From: Amblyomma americanum
Taxonomy: Eukaryota; Arthropoda; Arachnida; Ixodida; Ixodidae
Assembly: GCF_052857255.1 (NCBI RefSeq)
Contig: NC_135505.1
Coordinates: 55,773,868-55,837,867, forward strand
DNA: 64,000 bases
Direction: 5' to 3'
In this document: in pieces, positions 11,152 to 21,120 of the stretch
Numbering within the stretch: the first letter of the stretch is position 1
How the letters are laid out: every line of letters starts with the position of its first letter
Position numbers and translations under genes: made by a program
Notes under the pieces: model-generated
The model's database searches: none
What the model was told of the DNA's origin: nothing
Seen by the model: the letters and a program-made list of their open reading frames with translations, nothing else

Positions 11152-11317
11152 TGTTACGGGAAAATACTATTTAGATATATTTACAAGTGTTGGGCGTTAG
11201 AATAAAGAGTTCCTAGCAGGGAGCACCAAAACGAACAAGGAGTCTCTTCTTCTTCTTCCTCGTTCGTCCTCTCACGCGGGAGGCCACTTCGTCTTCCACA
11301 GCCACTTCGTCGTAACA
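11152..11317 (-). repeat. Gypsy 1 LTR (left copy, 3' LTR of minus-strand element)
   Basis: It starts tgttacggg and ends cgtcgtaaca, so it has the TG..CA ends of an LTR. It aligns over its length with 21951-22120 (shared ttagaataaa, ctagcagggagcacc, cgttcgtcct and gccacttcgtcgtaa). The purine-rich ccggcgggagtca on the minus strand just inside it is a plausible polypurine tract. Confidence 0.75.
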
Positions 11318-11774
11318 TGACTCCCGCCGGCACGAGCACCGTCTCGGCGCTAGGCCGGTGGTCGAGAAGTGACGTGGTATGGCTTGAGGCGCATGACACA
11401 AACAATATCGGTGGGTGGTCTACTTGTTGGTTATTGGTGTTCCTAGCCTTCCGGTTCTCTTCCGACGGTGATCGGAAGAGAACCGGAAGGCTAGGAACAC
11501 CAATAACCAACAAGTAGACCACCCACCGATATTGTTTGTGTCATGCGCCTCAAGCCATACCACGTCACTTCTCGACCACCGGCCTAGCGCCGAGACGGTG
11601 CTCGTGCCGGCGGGAGTCATGTTACGACGAAGTGGCTGTGGAAGACGAAGTGGCCTCCCGCGTGAGAGGACGAACGAGGAAGAAGAAGAAGAGACTCCTT
11701 GTTCGTTTTGGTGCTCCCTGCTAGGAACTCTTTATTCTAACGCCCAACACTTGTAAATATATCTAAATAGTATT
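11163..11774. repeat. 612 bp near-perfect palindrome (303 bp arms, 6 bp spacer)
   Basis: Arms 11163-11465 and 11472-11774 are inverted copies; the translated proteins of both arms are identical except at the 6 bp centre (cggtga, 11466-11471). Each arm contains most of the gypsy LTR, the adjacent gypsy sequence, a 14 bp site gggtggtctacttg, and 39 bp of unknown origin next to the centre. The right arm abuts the start of the intact I-type LINE. Such perfect identity means it is very young, or an assembly artefact. Confidence 0.9.
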
Positions 11775-11851
11775 ATAGGGCCGAGAAGGCCCCAACGGGA
11801 AGGAGACCGGGCTAAGCCTAACGAGGCTTAGCCAAGACAAAGGAGAGGCCT

Positions 11852-13657
11852 ATGCCTAACGGCCGACGCCCGAGCCCTCCCAGTGCCATGGAGGTGGTTG
11901 AGGGAAGAGAGATAGACCCGGAGGAGCTAAAAGCCCCAGAGCAATGGTTTAGGACAAGAAAGAATGGAAGACTAATTCCGGAAAAGGAAATAGCCGACGA
12001 CCCCGTGGTCGAGACAAAAGCTAAGGACAGGACGGCCGCAAGGCAGGAGGGAAGAAGACTGGCTGCGAAATCGGTGGAGAAACAAATAACGAGAATTCCG
12101 CAAGATTTCGACAAAATAATCATGCGTCCCAGAGGTGGGATAGAGAAGCTACTTGTGCACGGAGGAGCGTTTCTGGCGAACGCCATCGCCGAAGCGGCCG
12201 AGGTCGGAGAAGGCAGCAGAGAGGACATAATCACCTTCAACAGGAAACAGCAGTCCATCATGATAGCCACCGGAGATGGAAATAGAAGAGAGAAATACGC
12301 GTCGCTAACAGAGCTGAAGATAGGCGACGTAGCGACAACGCTGAACGCGTACCTGACCCCGCCGGAAAACTGCGGGAAGGGAGTGATCTACGACGCCCCG
12401 GACTTCTGGACGGAGGAAGAAATTTTCGAAAGACTAGAGCAACACGGAGCCAAGAACCCACCCATACTGGGAGTGACAAGATTAGGGAAAGAATCCAAGG
12501 CCGTCCTAATCCTGTTCGAAAGCAACAGGGTGCCATGGCACGTGTACCTATCCCCAACGCCGACGAGATGCGTCCTCTACAAGAAAAGGTACGAAGTCTG
12601 CTACGCATGCGGACGAATGGGACACCGACAGGACGTCTGCCCGGACCCAGAAAACAAGAAGTGCAGAAGCTGCGGAGAAGAGAACCCAGCAGAAGGCCAC
12701 AAATGCAAGACCAAATGCCAACTATGCGCAAAGGAACACCCACTAGGAGACCGAAGATGCAAGGAAATATACAGAACACCGTACGAGATCAAGAAGAGGA
12801 TCTGGGAAAAAAGGCAGGAAGAAGAGACCCGCAGGAAGGACCAGAAGCCTACAGGAAGAACGGATCGCCGAGACGACAGCTTCCCCAGATTGGGGGAAGG
12901 CGAGGCAAGGAACCAGACGCCCCCAGGAAAACCGGGAGCCCCCAAAGGACAGGGAGGACTCGGGGAACAAAGAAGGGCGAGATCCAGATCACGGTCCAGG
13001 GACCCGGAGAGATTGAGGCCCAGGGACCCAAAGGACCCCTGGGGAAAAGGACGCAGCGACCGGAGCAGAGAGCCGAGCAAGGAGCCGAAAACGGTAAGCT
13101 TTGCAGGAGGGGCCTCCCAGGCTAAAGATGATAACGACAGGGAGATAGAAAAACTTAACAGAGGGACCTCCCAGGCTAAAGATGACAAAGACAGAGAGAT
13201 AAAAAAACTTAAAAAACAGGTAGAGGAGCTACAGAGACTCCTGAAAAAGCACATAGAGGGGAGCGCAAAAGCAGCTCCACTAGAGCTGAAACAAGCAGAA
13301 CAGCCCAAAACAGGTACAAAGCAGACCGGACCTCTTACGCAGAAACCCCAGGCGACAGGGCAGGTAACGGAGGAGGCGGAAAAAGCAAGGAGACCCCCAC
13401 TCAAACGCAAAGGGGACGAGGAGGTAGATATATGGGAAACGCTCAGGAAAGAGAGCGAAGCGAATAGGCTAGCAATCTCCACCCTACAAGCCGAGATGAG
13501 GGAATTCATGATGCAGATGACGCAGGCAATAGGACAGCTGCAGTCTGAAGTCCAGGCTCAGAGAACAGAATTACAAAACCAAAGAGCGGAGCTGATAGCC
13601 CACGCGGAGCAACATAAACGAACGGAGGAAGCAATAGCACGAATCCAACATGGATAG
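11852..13657 (+). CDS. LINE A ORF1: gag-like RNA-binding protein
   Basis: A 601-residue protein expected to coat element RNA. The N-terminal third is charged. A folded region (about residues 90-245) precedes three zinc knuckles: CYACGRMGHRQDVC at about 250, CRSCGEENPAEGHKC, and CQLCAKEHPLGDRRC ending near 303. An Arg/Ser/Pro-rich middle (RRARSRSRSRDPERLRPRD) follows, then a repeated block TSQAKDDxDREIxKL (about residues 430-455) and a C-terminal coiled coil (residues about 445-470 and 545-600). The start is the first ATG in the open frame. Its stop overlaps the ORF2 start by 8 nt (ATGGATAG). No stop or frameshift is seen. Confidence 0.85.
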   Translation: MPNGRRPSPPSAMEVVEGREIDPEELKAPEQWFRTRKNGRLIPEKEIADDPVVETKAKDRTAARQEGRRLAAKSVEKQITRIPQDFDKIIMRPRGGIEKLLVHGGAFLANAIAEAAEVGEGSREDIITFNRKQQSIMIATGDGNRREKYASLTELKIGDVATTLNAYLTPPENCGKGVIYDAPDFWTEEEIFERLEQHGAKNPPILGVTRLGKESKAVLILFESNRVPWHVYLSPTPTRCVLYKKRYEVCYACGRMGHRQDVCPDPENKKCRSCGEENPAEGHKCKTKCQLCAKEHPLGDRRCKEIYRTPYEIKKRIWEKRQEEETRRKDQKPTGRTDRRDDSFPRLGEGEARNQTPPGKPGAPKGQGGLGEQRRARSRSRSRDPERLRPRDPKDPWGKGRSDRSREPSKEPKTVSFAGGASQAKDDNDREIEKLNRGTSQAKDDKDREIKKLKKQVEELQRLLKKHIEGSAKAAPLELKQAEQPKTGTKQTGPLTQKPQATGQVTEEAEKARRPPLKRKGDEEVDIWETLRKESEANRLAISTLQAEMREFMMQMTQAIGQLQSEVQAQRTELQNQRAELIAHAEQHKRTEEAIARIQHG

Positions 13658-16600
13658 AAAGGCCAAAAACAAGACCCTCATTTGGCGGTGGAACTGCCGA
13701 GGCTTCCGAAGCAAGCGAGCGGTATTGCAACAATACATCGATACATTAGAGGAAAAGCCCCTGGCCATAGCCCTGCAAGAAACTGGTAAGCGGCTAAATC
13801 TACCAGGGTATCAAGCATTCCACAGTGATAGAGGGGAGAAATCTCACGTCACCACATACGTTAAAAGGAACATAGCAACAATTGCGCATGAGCTAAACAC
13901 GGCAGAGGCAGAAGTCGTCCTAGTAGAGATGATAACGGGCAAAAAGAATGAACCAAGCCTGTTCCTACTAAACGTGTACTCGAGACCGAAGCAGCAAAAA
14001 GTCAGGTTCAGGGCAATATTTCGGAAAGCAATGAAAGTGGCAAACATTAGCCCACTGATCATAGTAGGGGACTTCAACGCCCATCACGAGGAGTGGGGAT
14101 ACAGTACGAGGGACACGAAGGGACGACACCTATGGGAGGACATACAGGAGTTAGGCCTAACCCTGCAAACAGATCCGGGGTGCCCAACTAGGAGAGGGAA
14201 TAGCGTCATGGCGGACACCACACCTGACCTCACGCTAACCAAAAACGTTAGGGCAGCCACTTGGATGAACACAGGAACGGACCTAGGAAGTGACCACCTC
14301 ATTATCGCCACGACGGTACGCACGGGCATCAAAGATAAAGCGGGTAGACTGCCCAAAATCACGGAATGGGACAAATTCAGGGCCCAAAGGGACCAGCAAA
14401 ATTGGGGAACCATCCAAAACATAGAGGAATGGACAGAAACCCTTAAGAAGCACGTGTCGGAAGCGACCGTAACTTTGAAGGGGCAATATGTTCTAGAACT
14501 AGCAGACAACAAACTGCTGCACATGTGGGAGGCCAAAAATGGACTCGAACGCAGATGGAAGAAGCAGAGATGGAATAGGAACCTCCGGAGAAGAATAGCA
14601 AGACTAAATCGGGACATAGAAAAATATGCACGACAGTTGTGTGAGCAAAACTGGTGCAGCAGGTGCGACGAGATGGAAAGGGGTATGAGCTTAACAAAGA
14701 CCTGGCACCTATTAAGGCACCTACTCGACCCTACCAACTCTAAAACGCAGGCGAGCATTAGTCTAGCCAAGACAAAGCACATCTATGAGGGGACGGACGA
14801 GGAGTTCGTTAAAGAAATTATACAAACATATATAGGGGACACGAAGAGGGTAGAACTCCCAGAGTACCAGGGTCCCCCGATGGAGCTTTTAGACGGCCCA
14901 ATAACAGACGCGGAGGTAAGGGCGGAAATAATTAAGCTAAAGTCAAAATCGGCCCCGGGCCCAGACGGCATCACCAACAAAACCCTGAGGAACCTAGATG
15001 ATGGCTCGATAACAGCAATCACTGCATATATGCAGAAGGTGTGGGAAACCGGAAAGCTTCCCGCGCAATGGAAAGAGGCGAACATCATACTCATTCCAAA
15101 GCCGGGAAAAGCGCCGAAGCTCGAAAACTTAAGACCCATATCCCTCACATCTTGCGTAGGGAAGCTAATGGAACACGTAATTCAGACAAGGCTAACCAGA
15201 TACATGGAAGACAACGAGCTCTGGCCAAGCGAGATGATTGGCTTCCGCCCGGGGCTGAGTACGCAAGACGTGATGCTGAGGCTGCAGCACGACATAATCG
15301 AATCCCAATCCAAAGATGCAAAAGTAATCCTAGGTCTCGACCTCAAAAAGGCGTTCGATAACGTCAAACACGAGGCTATACTAGAGGAACTACATAGTCT
15401 AGAGGTAGGTCCGAGAACATATAACTATGTCAAGGACTTCCTAACTGGGAGAACAGCGAGGATCAAATATCAGGACATAGAATCAGGGAACATAGAACTG
15501 GGCAGCAGGGGCACCCCCCGAGGGTCGGTACTATCCCCACTCCTCTTCAACATAGCAATGAGAGGGTTACCTAAATTACTTCAAGGAATTGAGGGTCTAA
15601 AGTTCAGTCTGTATGCAGACGACATCAATGTCTGGATCAACAAAGGAGACGACGGGCAAATAGAAAAGAAACTCCAGAAGGCAGCAGACACTGTGGTAGA
15701 GTATGCAGCACAAAGAGGACTGGCATGTTCACCAGAGAAATCTGAGCTTCTGGTATACAACCCAAAAAGAAACAGGCTCAAGCAGGGTGAGGACTTTAAA
15801 ATCACTGTGGAAGGAAAACTGGTGCCTAAGGTAGATATGATCAGGATTCTGGGCTTATTCATACAAAGTAACGGCTACAATGATGAAACCCTAAAAAGAT
15901 TGGACAAGTTTGCGACGCAAGTCACGGGAATTTTCAGAAGGATATCGCTTAGAGGTAGAGGCCTCAAAGAGAAGAGCCTAATGAAACTAGTACAGGCATA
16001 TATACTAAGTAGGATCAGCTACGCGACCCCCTTCCTCAAGATAGGGGCAACAGAAAAAAGGCAGCTTGATGCCATAATCAAGAAAAGCTATAAGAAGGCG
16101 CTCGGCTTGCCAATAAGCACCTCAAACGAAAGGCTACTAAATATGGGGCTTCACAACAACTGGAGTGAGATAGCTGAAGCGGTAAGATCAGCGCAGTTAG
16201 ATAGGCTCAGCAGGACGAGCACCGGCAGAGCTATACTAGAAGCGGTCGACAGGCAAACCGACAGGGGGATGCAAAAGAAACAAGACATTCCAAAATGTGC
16301 TAGGGAAAAGATCAGAGTAGACCCATTGCCCAAAAATATGCACCCAGAATTCAACAAGGAAAGAAGGGAAAAGAGGGCAGAAGCCATGGCCAGAGGACTG
16401 GACAGTCTAGATAAGAAAGCAGTGGCATACACAGATGCAGCAAGTGGGAAGCTAGGAGCAGCCATGGCCTCAGTGGTCAACGGAAAGGGGGAACCTGAGA
16501 TAGCAGCATCCATTCGAAGCCGCAACCCGGAAACGGCGGAAGAAGTCGCAATAGCGCTCGCATGCGCAGGAACGCAGGCCAAAATTATAGCTAGTGACAG

Positions 16601-17186
16601 CAAAACTGCAGTCTACAATTATGGCAGAGGGAGGATTGCCTTAGAAGCAGCACAAATTCTAAAAAAGAAGGAAATTGGGAGGGACGTACGCATCGTGTGG
16701 GTACCAGCTCACGCATCCATCCCTGGAAACGAGGCGGCAAACACCCTGGCTCGAGACCTCTACTTCCGAGCCAGGGGAGAGCCGCCCGACTGCAAGGACC
16801 TGGATGAGAGACTGATCAGCTATGCAGAAATAATAGAGAGCTATAGAAGTCAAAGGAGGATTTTCCCTCCGCCGGACAAAACACTAGGGAATAAAGAAGC
16901 TACAACATGGCGTAGACTACAAGCTGGGAACTTCATAAACCCGGTGTGGGCATCACACGTATTTAGGGAAAAAGAAATAGAGGAAAAATGCAAAAAATGT
17001 GAGAATAGGGGGACCCTAGATCACATCATTTGGGAATGTACACACTTCCCAGGGATTAAAGAAGGAATAAATAGCAAGGAAGCCTGGGAAACACTTCTGC
17101 AAAGCGCGGACCCCGCCGTGCAGAAAAAAGTCATTCACCTGGCACTGGAGGCCGCAAGAGACCAAGAACTCTCTGCCTGCCTTTAG
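13650..17186 (+). CDS. LINE A ORF2: endonuclease-reverse transcriptase-RNase H
   Basis: A 1178-residue polyprotein for target-primed reverse transcription. The endonuclease (about 1-225) has WRWNCRGF, LQETGK, IIVGDFNAHH (about 138) and LGSDHLII (about 213), so Asn, Glu, Asp/Asn and Asp/His are all present. The reverse transcriptase has SAPGPDG (about 435), LGLDLKKAFDNV (about 562), RGSVLSPLLFN (about 622) and LYADDINVW (about 654). RNase H has TDAAS (about 926), ETAEEVA (about 961), ASDSKTA (about 981) and WVPAHASIPGNEAANTLA (about 1018); the usual last Asp is Asn. CKKCENRGTLDHIIWEC ends the protein. The ATG at 13650 sits at the ORF1 stop. Confidence 0.9.
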   Translation: MDRKAKNKTLIWRWNCRGFRSKRAVLQQYIDTLEEKPLAIALQETGKRLNLPGYQAFHSDRGEKSHVTTYVKRNIATIAHELNTAEAEVVLVEMITGKKNEPSLFLLNVYSRPKQQKVRFRAIFRKAMKVANISPLIIVGDFNAHHEEWGYSTRDTKGRHLWEDIQELGLTLQTDPGCPTRRGNSVMADTTPDLTLTKNVRAATWMNTGTDLGSDHLIIATTVRTGIKDKAGRLPKITEWDKFRAQRDQQNWGTIQNIEEWTETLKKHVSEATVTLKGQYVLELADNKLLHMWEAKNGLERRWKKQRWNRNLRRRIARLNRDIEKYARQLCEQNWCSRCDEMERGMSLTKTWHLLRHLLDPTNSKTQASISLAKTKHIYEGTDEEFVKEIIQTYIGDTKRVELPEYQGPPMELLDGPITDAEVRAEIIKLKSKSAPGPDGITNKTLRNLDDGSITAITAYMQKVWETGKLPAQWKEANIILIPKPGKAPKLENLRPISLTSCVGKLMEHVIQTRLTRYMEDNELWPSEMIGFRPGLSTQDVMLRLQHDIIESQSKDAKVILGLDLKKAFDNVKHEAILEELHSLEVGPRTYNYVKDFLTGRTARIKYQDIESGNIELGSRGTPRGSVLSPLLFNIAMRGLPKLLQGIEGLKFSLYADDINVWINKGDDGQIEKKLQKAADTVVEYAAQRGLACSPEKSELLVYNPKRNRLKQGEDFKITVEGKLVPKVDMIRILGLFIQSNGYNDETLKRLDKFATQVTGIFRRISLRGRGLKEKSLMKLVQAYILSRISYATPFLKIGATEKRQLDAIIKKSYKKALGLPISTSNERLLNMGLHNNWSEIAEAVRSAQLDRLSRTSTGRAILEAVDRQTDRGMQKKQDIPKCAREKIRVDPLPKNMHPEFNKERREKRAEAMARGLDSLDKKAVAYTDAASGKLGAAMASVVNGKGEPEIAASIRSRNPETAEEVAIALACAGTQAKIIASDSKTAVYNYGRGRIALEAAQILKKKEIGRDVRIVWVPAHASIPGNEAANTLARDLYFRARGEPPDCKDLDERLISYAEIIESYRSQRRIFPPPDKTLGNKEATTWRRLQAGNFINPVWASHVFREKEIEEKCKKCENRGTLDHIIWECTHFPGIKEGINSKEAWETLLQSADPAVQKKVIHLALEAARDQELSACL

Positions 17187-17439
17187 ATGCGAGGCTCCCG
17201 GCCCCCACCCCTAGGCCTGCGTGCCAGAGATGGGGAGTAGGGGAGCCTCTTCTCTGGTGGAAATAAAGGTTTTTGGAATGGAATGAATGGGTGGTCTACT
17301 TGATGAGGATGCGAGCATATGAGGGGCAACTTCATACTTAACGTCGGTGACCTGACGCACCACACGATAAGGGCCATAGTAGGGGGACAAATGTATCTCA
17401 GAGAGACCGACGAGGCGGGAAGGAGACCACAGAAGAACG

Positions 17440-18450
17440 AGCTACCCCGATTCGTTTGTGTCGTGGTGATTATGATTGTCGTACAGAGACTTCTGTGCAT
17501 GTTGGGACGCTTGGAGCGGACTACGGGCGATTTGGCGAGCGCCTGCAGCTTGAACACTGGCGTCACGGGCGTAGGCGGTGGCAGCGCGGTCAGCAGATGG
17601 GGCAAGTGTGTCCAAAAGCAGGACGGCGTGTCTCCCATATAAAAGATAACACGAAGAGTAACTAGTTGTGTCATGCCGGGAGGTGTTGTAAGCGAAAGTC
17701 ACATATGGCAAGGCGAGATCCCAGTCTTTGTGGTCGGGGGAGACGTACATAGAATACATGTATGTTAATGCCTGGTTCAAACGCTCGGTTAGCCCGTTCG
17801 TCTGCGGGCAGTATGCTGTGCCATTCTTGTGCTTGGTTTAACATGAGCGCAGGATGTCGTCAACAACTCGAGACATGAAATAGCATCCGCGGTCCGTGAG
17901 TAACTGACGAGGGGCACCATGTTGCAGAATAAGATTGTTCAAAAGATGTCAGGTACATCGGTCGCGCAGCTCGTAGGCAATGCACGGGTGATAGCGTACC
18001 GAGTGGCATTGTCGGTGGCTACTGCAACCCACCTATTTCCGGTTTCCGAGGTCGGGTATGGTCCAAGGAGGTCGAGCCCTACACGGAGGGACGACTCCAC
18101 GGGCAAACCTATCGGGTGCAGAAGACCAGGAGGTGATGCCGAAGGCTTCTTCCTGCGTTGATAGAGGTCGCAAGTGGTGACGTAACGCTGGACTGTGCGG
18201 TATAAGCCAGGCGGGAAGTGGCGCCGTATCCGGTCGTAGGTTATTGCCACACCAATGTGTCCAGCTGCAGGCAGGTGATGGAGTTCTGCAATTATAGAAG
18301 AGCGCAGCTGCTGGGGAATGACTACAAGGTGGGAGGGCTCGTCACGGCGGAAGTTGCGGCGACACAAGATGCCATTTTTGATATCGAATAGCTTCAGGGA
18401 TCGCTTCGAGCTTCCACAGCTGAAGTCCTCGATGATGGTTTGCAAATATG
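17440..18450 (-). pseudogene. Gypsy 1 integrase
   Basis: This is the retroviral-type integrase that joins element DNA to the chromosome. The N-terminal zinc region (about 18290-18160) reads ELHHLPAAGHIG, then TTCDLYQ, where the second Cys of the HHCC finger is Tyr. The core starts with VGLDLLGPYPTSETGNRW (first Asp) and VAVATDNATRYA. LLTDRG, with the second Asp, is in another frame near 17895. The C-terminal part (17780-17442) reads DWDLALPYVTFAYNTSRHDT. A frameshift near 17940 and loss of the finger Cys mark it as dead. The catalytic Glu region could not be read cleanly. Confidence 0.75.
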
Positions 18451-19745
18451 GGTCCTTTCGCGGCTCCTCGGCGATGTTGTGCCGATCAGAAATGCCAAAC
18501 AGGGAAGGGATATCACCAGTGTCACTGAGATCCGGTGGTTTGACACGGTACAGAGACAGGCAGTCAGCGTCTTGATGAAGACGTCCAACTTGAACACAAC
18601 AGTGTATAAATACTCCTTAAGGCGTAGCGCCCAGCCGCCAAAACGCACTGAGGGGTCTTTCAGCGAGGACAGCCAGCAAAGGGCATGGTGGTCCGTGACA
18701 ACAGAAAAAGCACGCCCGAACAAGTATGGCCGGAATTTAGCTTAAGCCCAAACCAGGGCGAGGCATTCCCGTTCGGTAGTCGAGCAATTTCGCTCGGCAG
18801 GTGAAAGCAGGCGGCTAGCATACGCAACGACGCGGTCTGGACCCCGGGAGCGTTGTGCGAGCACTGCTCCGATCCCGTAGCCACAGGCGTCTTCAGTAGG
18901 AGTTGAGATGGGGCCACGTGATCAAAATATGACAGAATCAGTGATGAAGTCAGCAGGCGGACAAGCGTGGAAAAGCATTTCGTTCATCACTGCCCCAGGT
19001 AAACTCGGTGTTGGTCTTCAGTAGGTCAGTGAGGTGGCGAGCGATAAGGCCAAAATCTTGGATAAAACTGCGAAAGTAGGAACACAGCCCAAGAAAACTG
19101 CGCACGTCCTTCTGAGACTGCGGACGAGGAAAGTGTTGCACCCCTTCAATTTTAGCGGGATCAAGACGTACGCCAGAAGCGTCGACGAGATGTCCAAGAA
19201 TGGTGAGGTGTCGACGACCGAATCGGCATTTCGACGAGTTGAGCTTTACCCAAGCCATACGAAATACAGTCAGGATGCTCCTGAGACGTTCAAGGTGCGA
19301 GGCAAAGGTGGGCGAGAAGACATCGCCGAGTTAGCGCATAGAGATAGTCCACTTAAATCGGCGAAGGAGCGAGTCCATCATCCTTTCGAAGGTATCTGGT
19401 GCATTACAAAGTACGAACGGTATGACTTTGAACTGGTATAAACCGTCAGGTGTGACAAAATTTGTTTTTTCGCGGTCCTGCACTTCAACGGCGATTTTCC
19501 AATAACCGGAACTAAGACCAATGGAGGAAAAGTACTGAGATGCGTGGAGGCAGTCGAGAGCGTCAGTAATCCTTGGGAGTGGGTACATGTATCTAATGAC
19601 GCGGATCAGGTGGCGGTAATCGACACAGAAACGCCAACTGCCGTCTTTCTTTTTAACAAGGACGACGGGAGAGGCCCAAGGACTGGAGGACGGTTCAATG
19701 GTGTCCTTAGCGAGGATCTGTTCGAAATTCTTTTGTATCACTTGA
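18451..19745 (-). pseudogene. Gypsy 1 reverse transcriptase and RNase H
   Basis: The reverse transcriptase opens at 19741: [30 protein letters not shown] and SGYWKIAVEVQDREKTNFVTPDGLYQFKV. The catalytic YLDD box (about 19320) is destroyed: the sequence reads stop-LGDV, so one Asp is Gly and the Tyr is a stop. The thumb/connection (19258-18950) keeps FGRRHLTILGHLVD and VRSFLGLCSYFRSFI. RNase H remains as [18 protein letters not shown] and scattered pieces. Several frameshifts occur. The domain order and residues match gypsy/Mag-type pol of arthropods. Confidence 0.8.
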
Positions 19746-20029
19746 CGTTCGGATCTGGAAATCCTGTAAGCCCGGCGGTGCAGAGGAGTGGCATCACCGG
19801 TGTTGATAAGATGCTGCGCAATAGTCGTACGCGCTAAAGGGCGGTCATTGACATCAAATATGTCGTGAAAGGATGCAAGTAAATGGATAAGGGCTTGCCC
19901 TTGGTCTGCGGAGAGATCGGAAGCGATCGTATTAGCATAATGATCAGGTATCGAAATAGCTGTCCAAAAAGGGCGATAGAAAGTTTGTGACGGCAGAGAT
20001 CACGTAATCATCGGTGGGGGACAGCGTAG

Positions 20030-20640
20030 CTAGGCACATGTCTTGAGGAAGCGTCTGGACGCGCATACTGAAGTTGAGAACAGGTACACATGCGCTGTTT
20101 GCCGATACTGTGACAATTGTGTTGCAAGGGCAGCATTCTTCGTGACGGGCAAATCAAAGTCAGGAGTGGTGACATACTGGCCGTTGGGAAGAGGTGGAAC
20201 AGATTTAAACAAAATGTAAGTAGCGGCTGTAGGTGGAAAGCGGGTGAACTCGGCAGAGCAGAGACGGTGCACAACGTGGGCATGTGGTTCAAAGAGGAAC
20301 GGTAGGTCCAACTCAACAACACATTTAGCACAGTCGATAAGAGCTGCGAGCTCACTAAGGAAATCAAGGCCGAGTATGATTTCATGAGGGCAGTGGTTGA
20401 GAACGGTAAAGAACACGGTGGTTTGGCGACCAGAAATCGTCACACCAGCAGCCCACAGGCCGAGGACTGGGGACGTTCTGCCATCGGCAACTCGAACAAC
20501 GGCTATAGGAGTGGGCGTCAGTGCTTTGCGAAGGCGGCGACGTAGGTCGGAATTTATCACAGGAATGTAGGCGCCCTGTGTCAACCAGAGCAGAGACGGC
20601 AACTCCATTGACTTGAATGTTCAGTAAATTCCGTGGGGCA
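20030..20640 (-). pseudogene. Gypsy 1 protease and spacer
   Basis: This is the aspartic protease of the Ty3/gypsy polyprotein. Near 20600-20570 one frame reads AVSALVDTG, the active-site motif. The following AYIPVINSDLRRRLRKAL is in a different frame, so a 1-nt indel lies directly after the catalytic triad. The second half shows VLGLWAAGVTISG and HEIILGLDFLSEL, the flap and the ILGxDFL motif of retropepsins. The region continues to about 20030 and then runs through frame-broken spacer (19860-20030) toward reverse transcriptase. Confidence 0.75.
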
Positions 20641-21086
20641 CGAAGAACTAAACGAGGATTTTGGGGCCGGGTCGTAACTGTAGCATCCCCTCTAGACGCT
20701 GCAGAAGATATTTTCCCGCCTGTGATCGTCCGTAGGGACTAGGAGAGGAAGCGCGTGGTCGTTGCGGCGAACGGGACTGGCAGCGCTGTGGGGACAGTGA
20801 GCGGAGGAAGCGGGGCGGCGAGACGTCGGTGGTGGGGTTTGATGGGTCCAAGGATCGCGAGAAAGAGCTTGAGCGGGAAGCGTCGGGGCGATGAGGGGGA
20901 TTCGAGGAACGGGTCGGCTGGGAGTAGTACCATCAACTACGGCAATGACGGGCGATGTGGCCTACACGACAACAATTGAAACATATGGGCCTTTCATCAG
21001 GCTCACGCAACTCGGAGGGATTGCGTGGTCGAGGAGCGGCGTAAACAGCCCGGACAGGATAAAGAGGAGGGACTTCGGGTATCTGA

Positions 21087-21120
<34 letters not shown>

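Larger units (their letters stand above)
11775..17288 (+). mobile_element. I-type LINE 'A', apparently full length and intact
   Basis: A 5.5 kb non-LTR retrotransposon with two long uninterrupted ORFs, a short 5' UTR and a 3' end with a polyadenylation-type aataaa (about 17261) followed by tttttggaatggaatgaat. ORF2 order is APE endonuclease, reverse transcriptase, RNase H and CCHC finger, as in the I superclade. The 14 bp gggtggtctacttg at 17289-17302 matches 11413-11426 on the other side of the palindrome, the expected target-site duplication. It sits inside gypsy 1. This is the best candidate in the window for a recently mobile element. Confidence 0.85.

Noticed and set aside
11181..11756. 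Pairs of matching small ORFs on both strands
   Set aside because: They are identical only because the region is a palindrome, and they overlap the gypsy LTR.
12601..13509. A 302-codon minus-strand frame over LINE A ORF1
   Set aside because: Ser/Leu/Phe-rich antisense of a purine-rich coding sequence. It has no motif and is a shadow.
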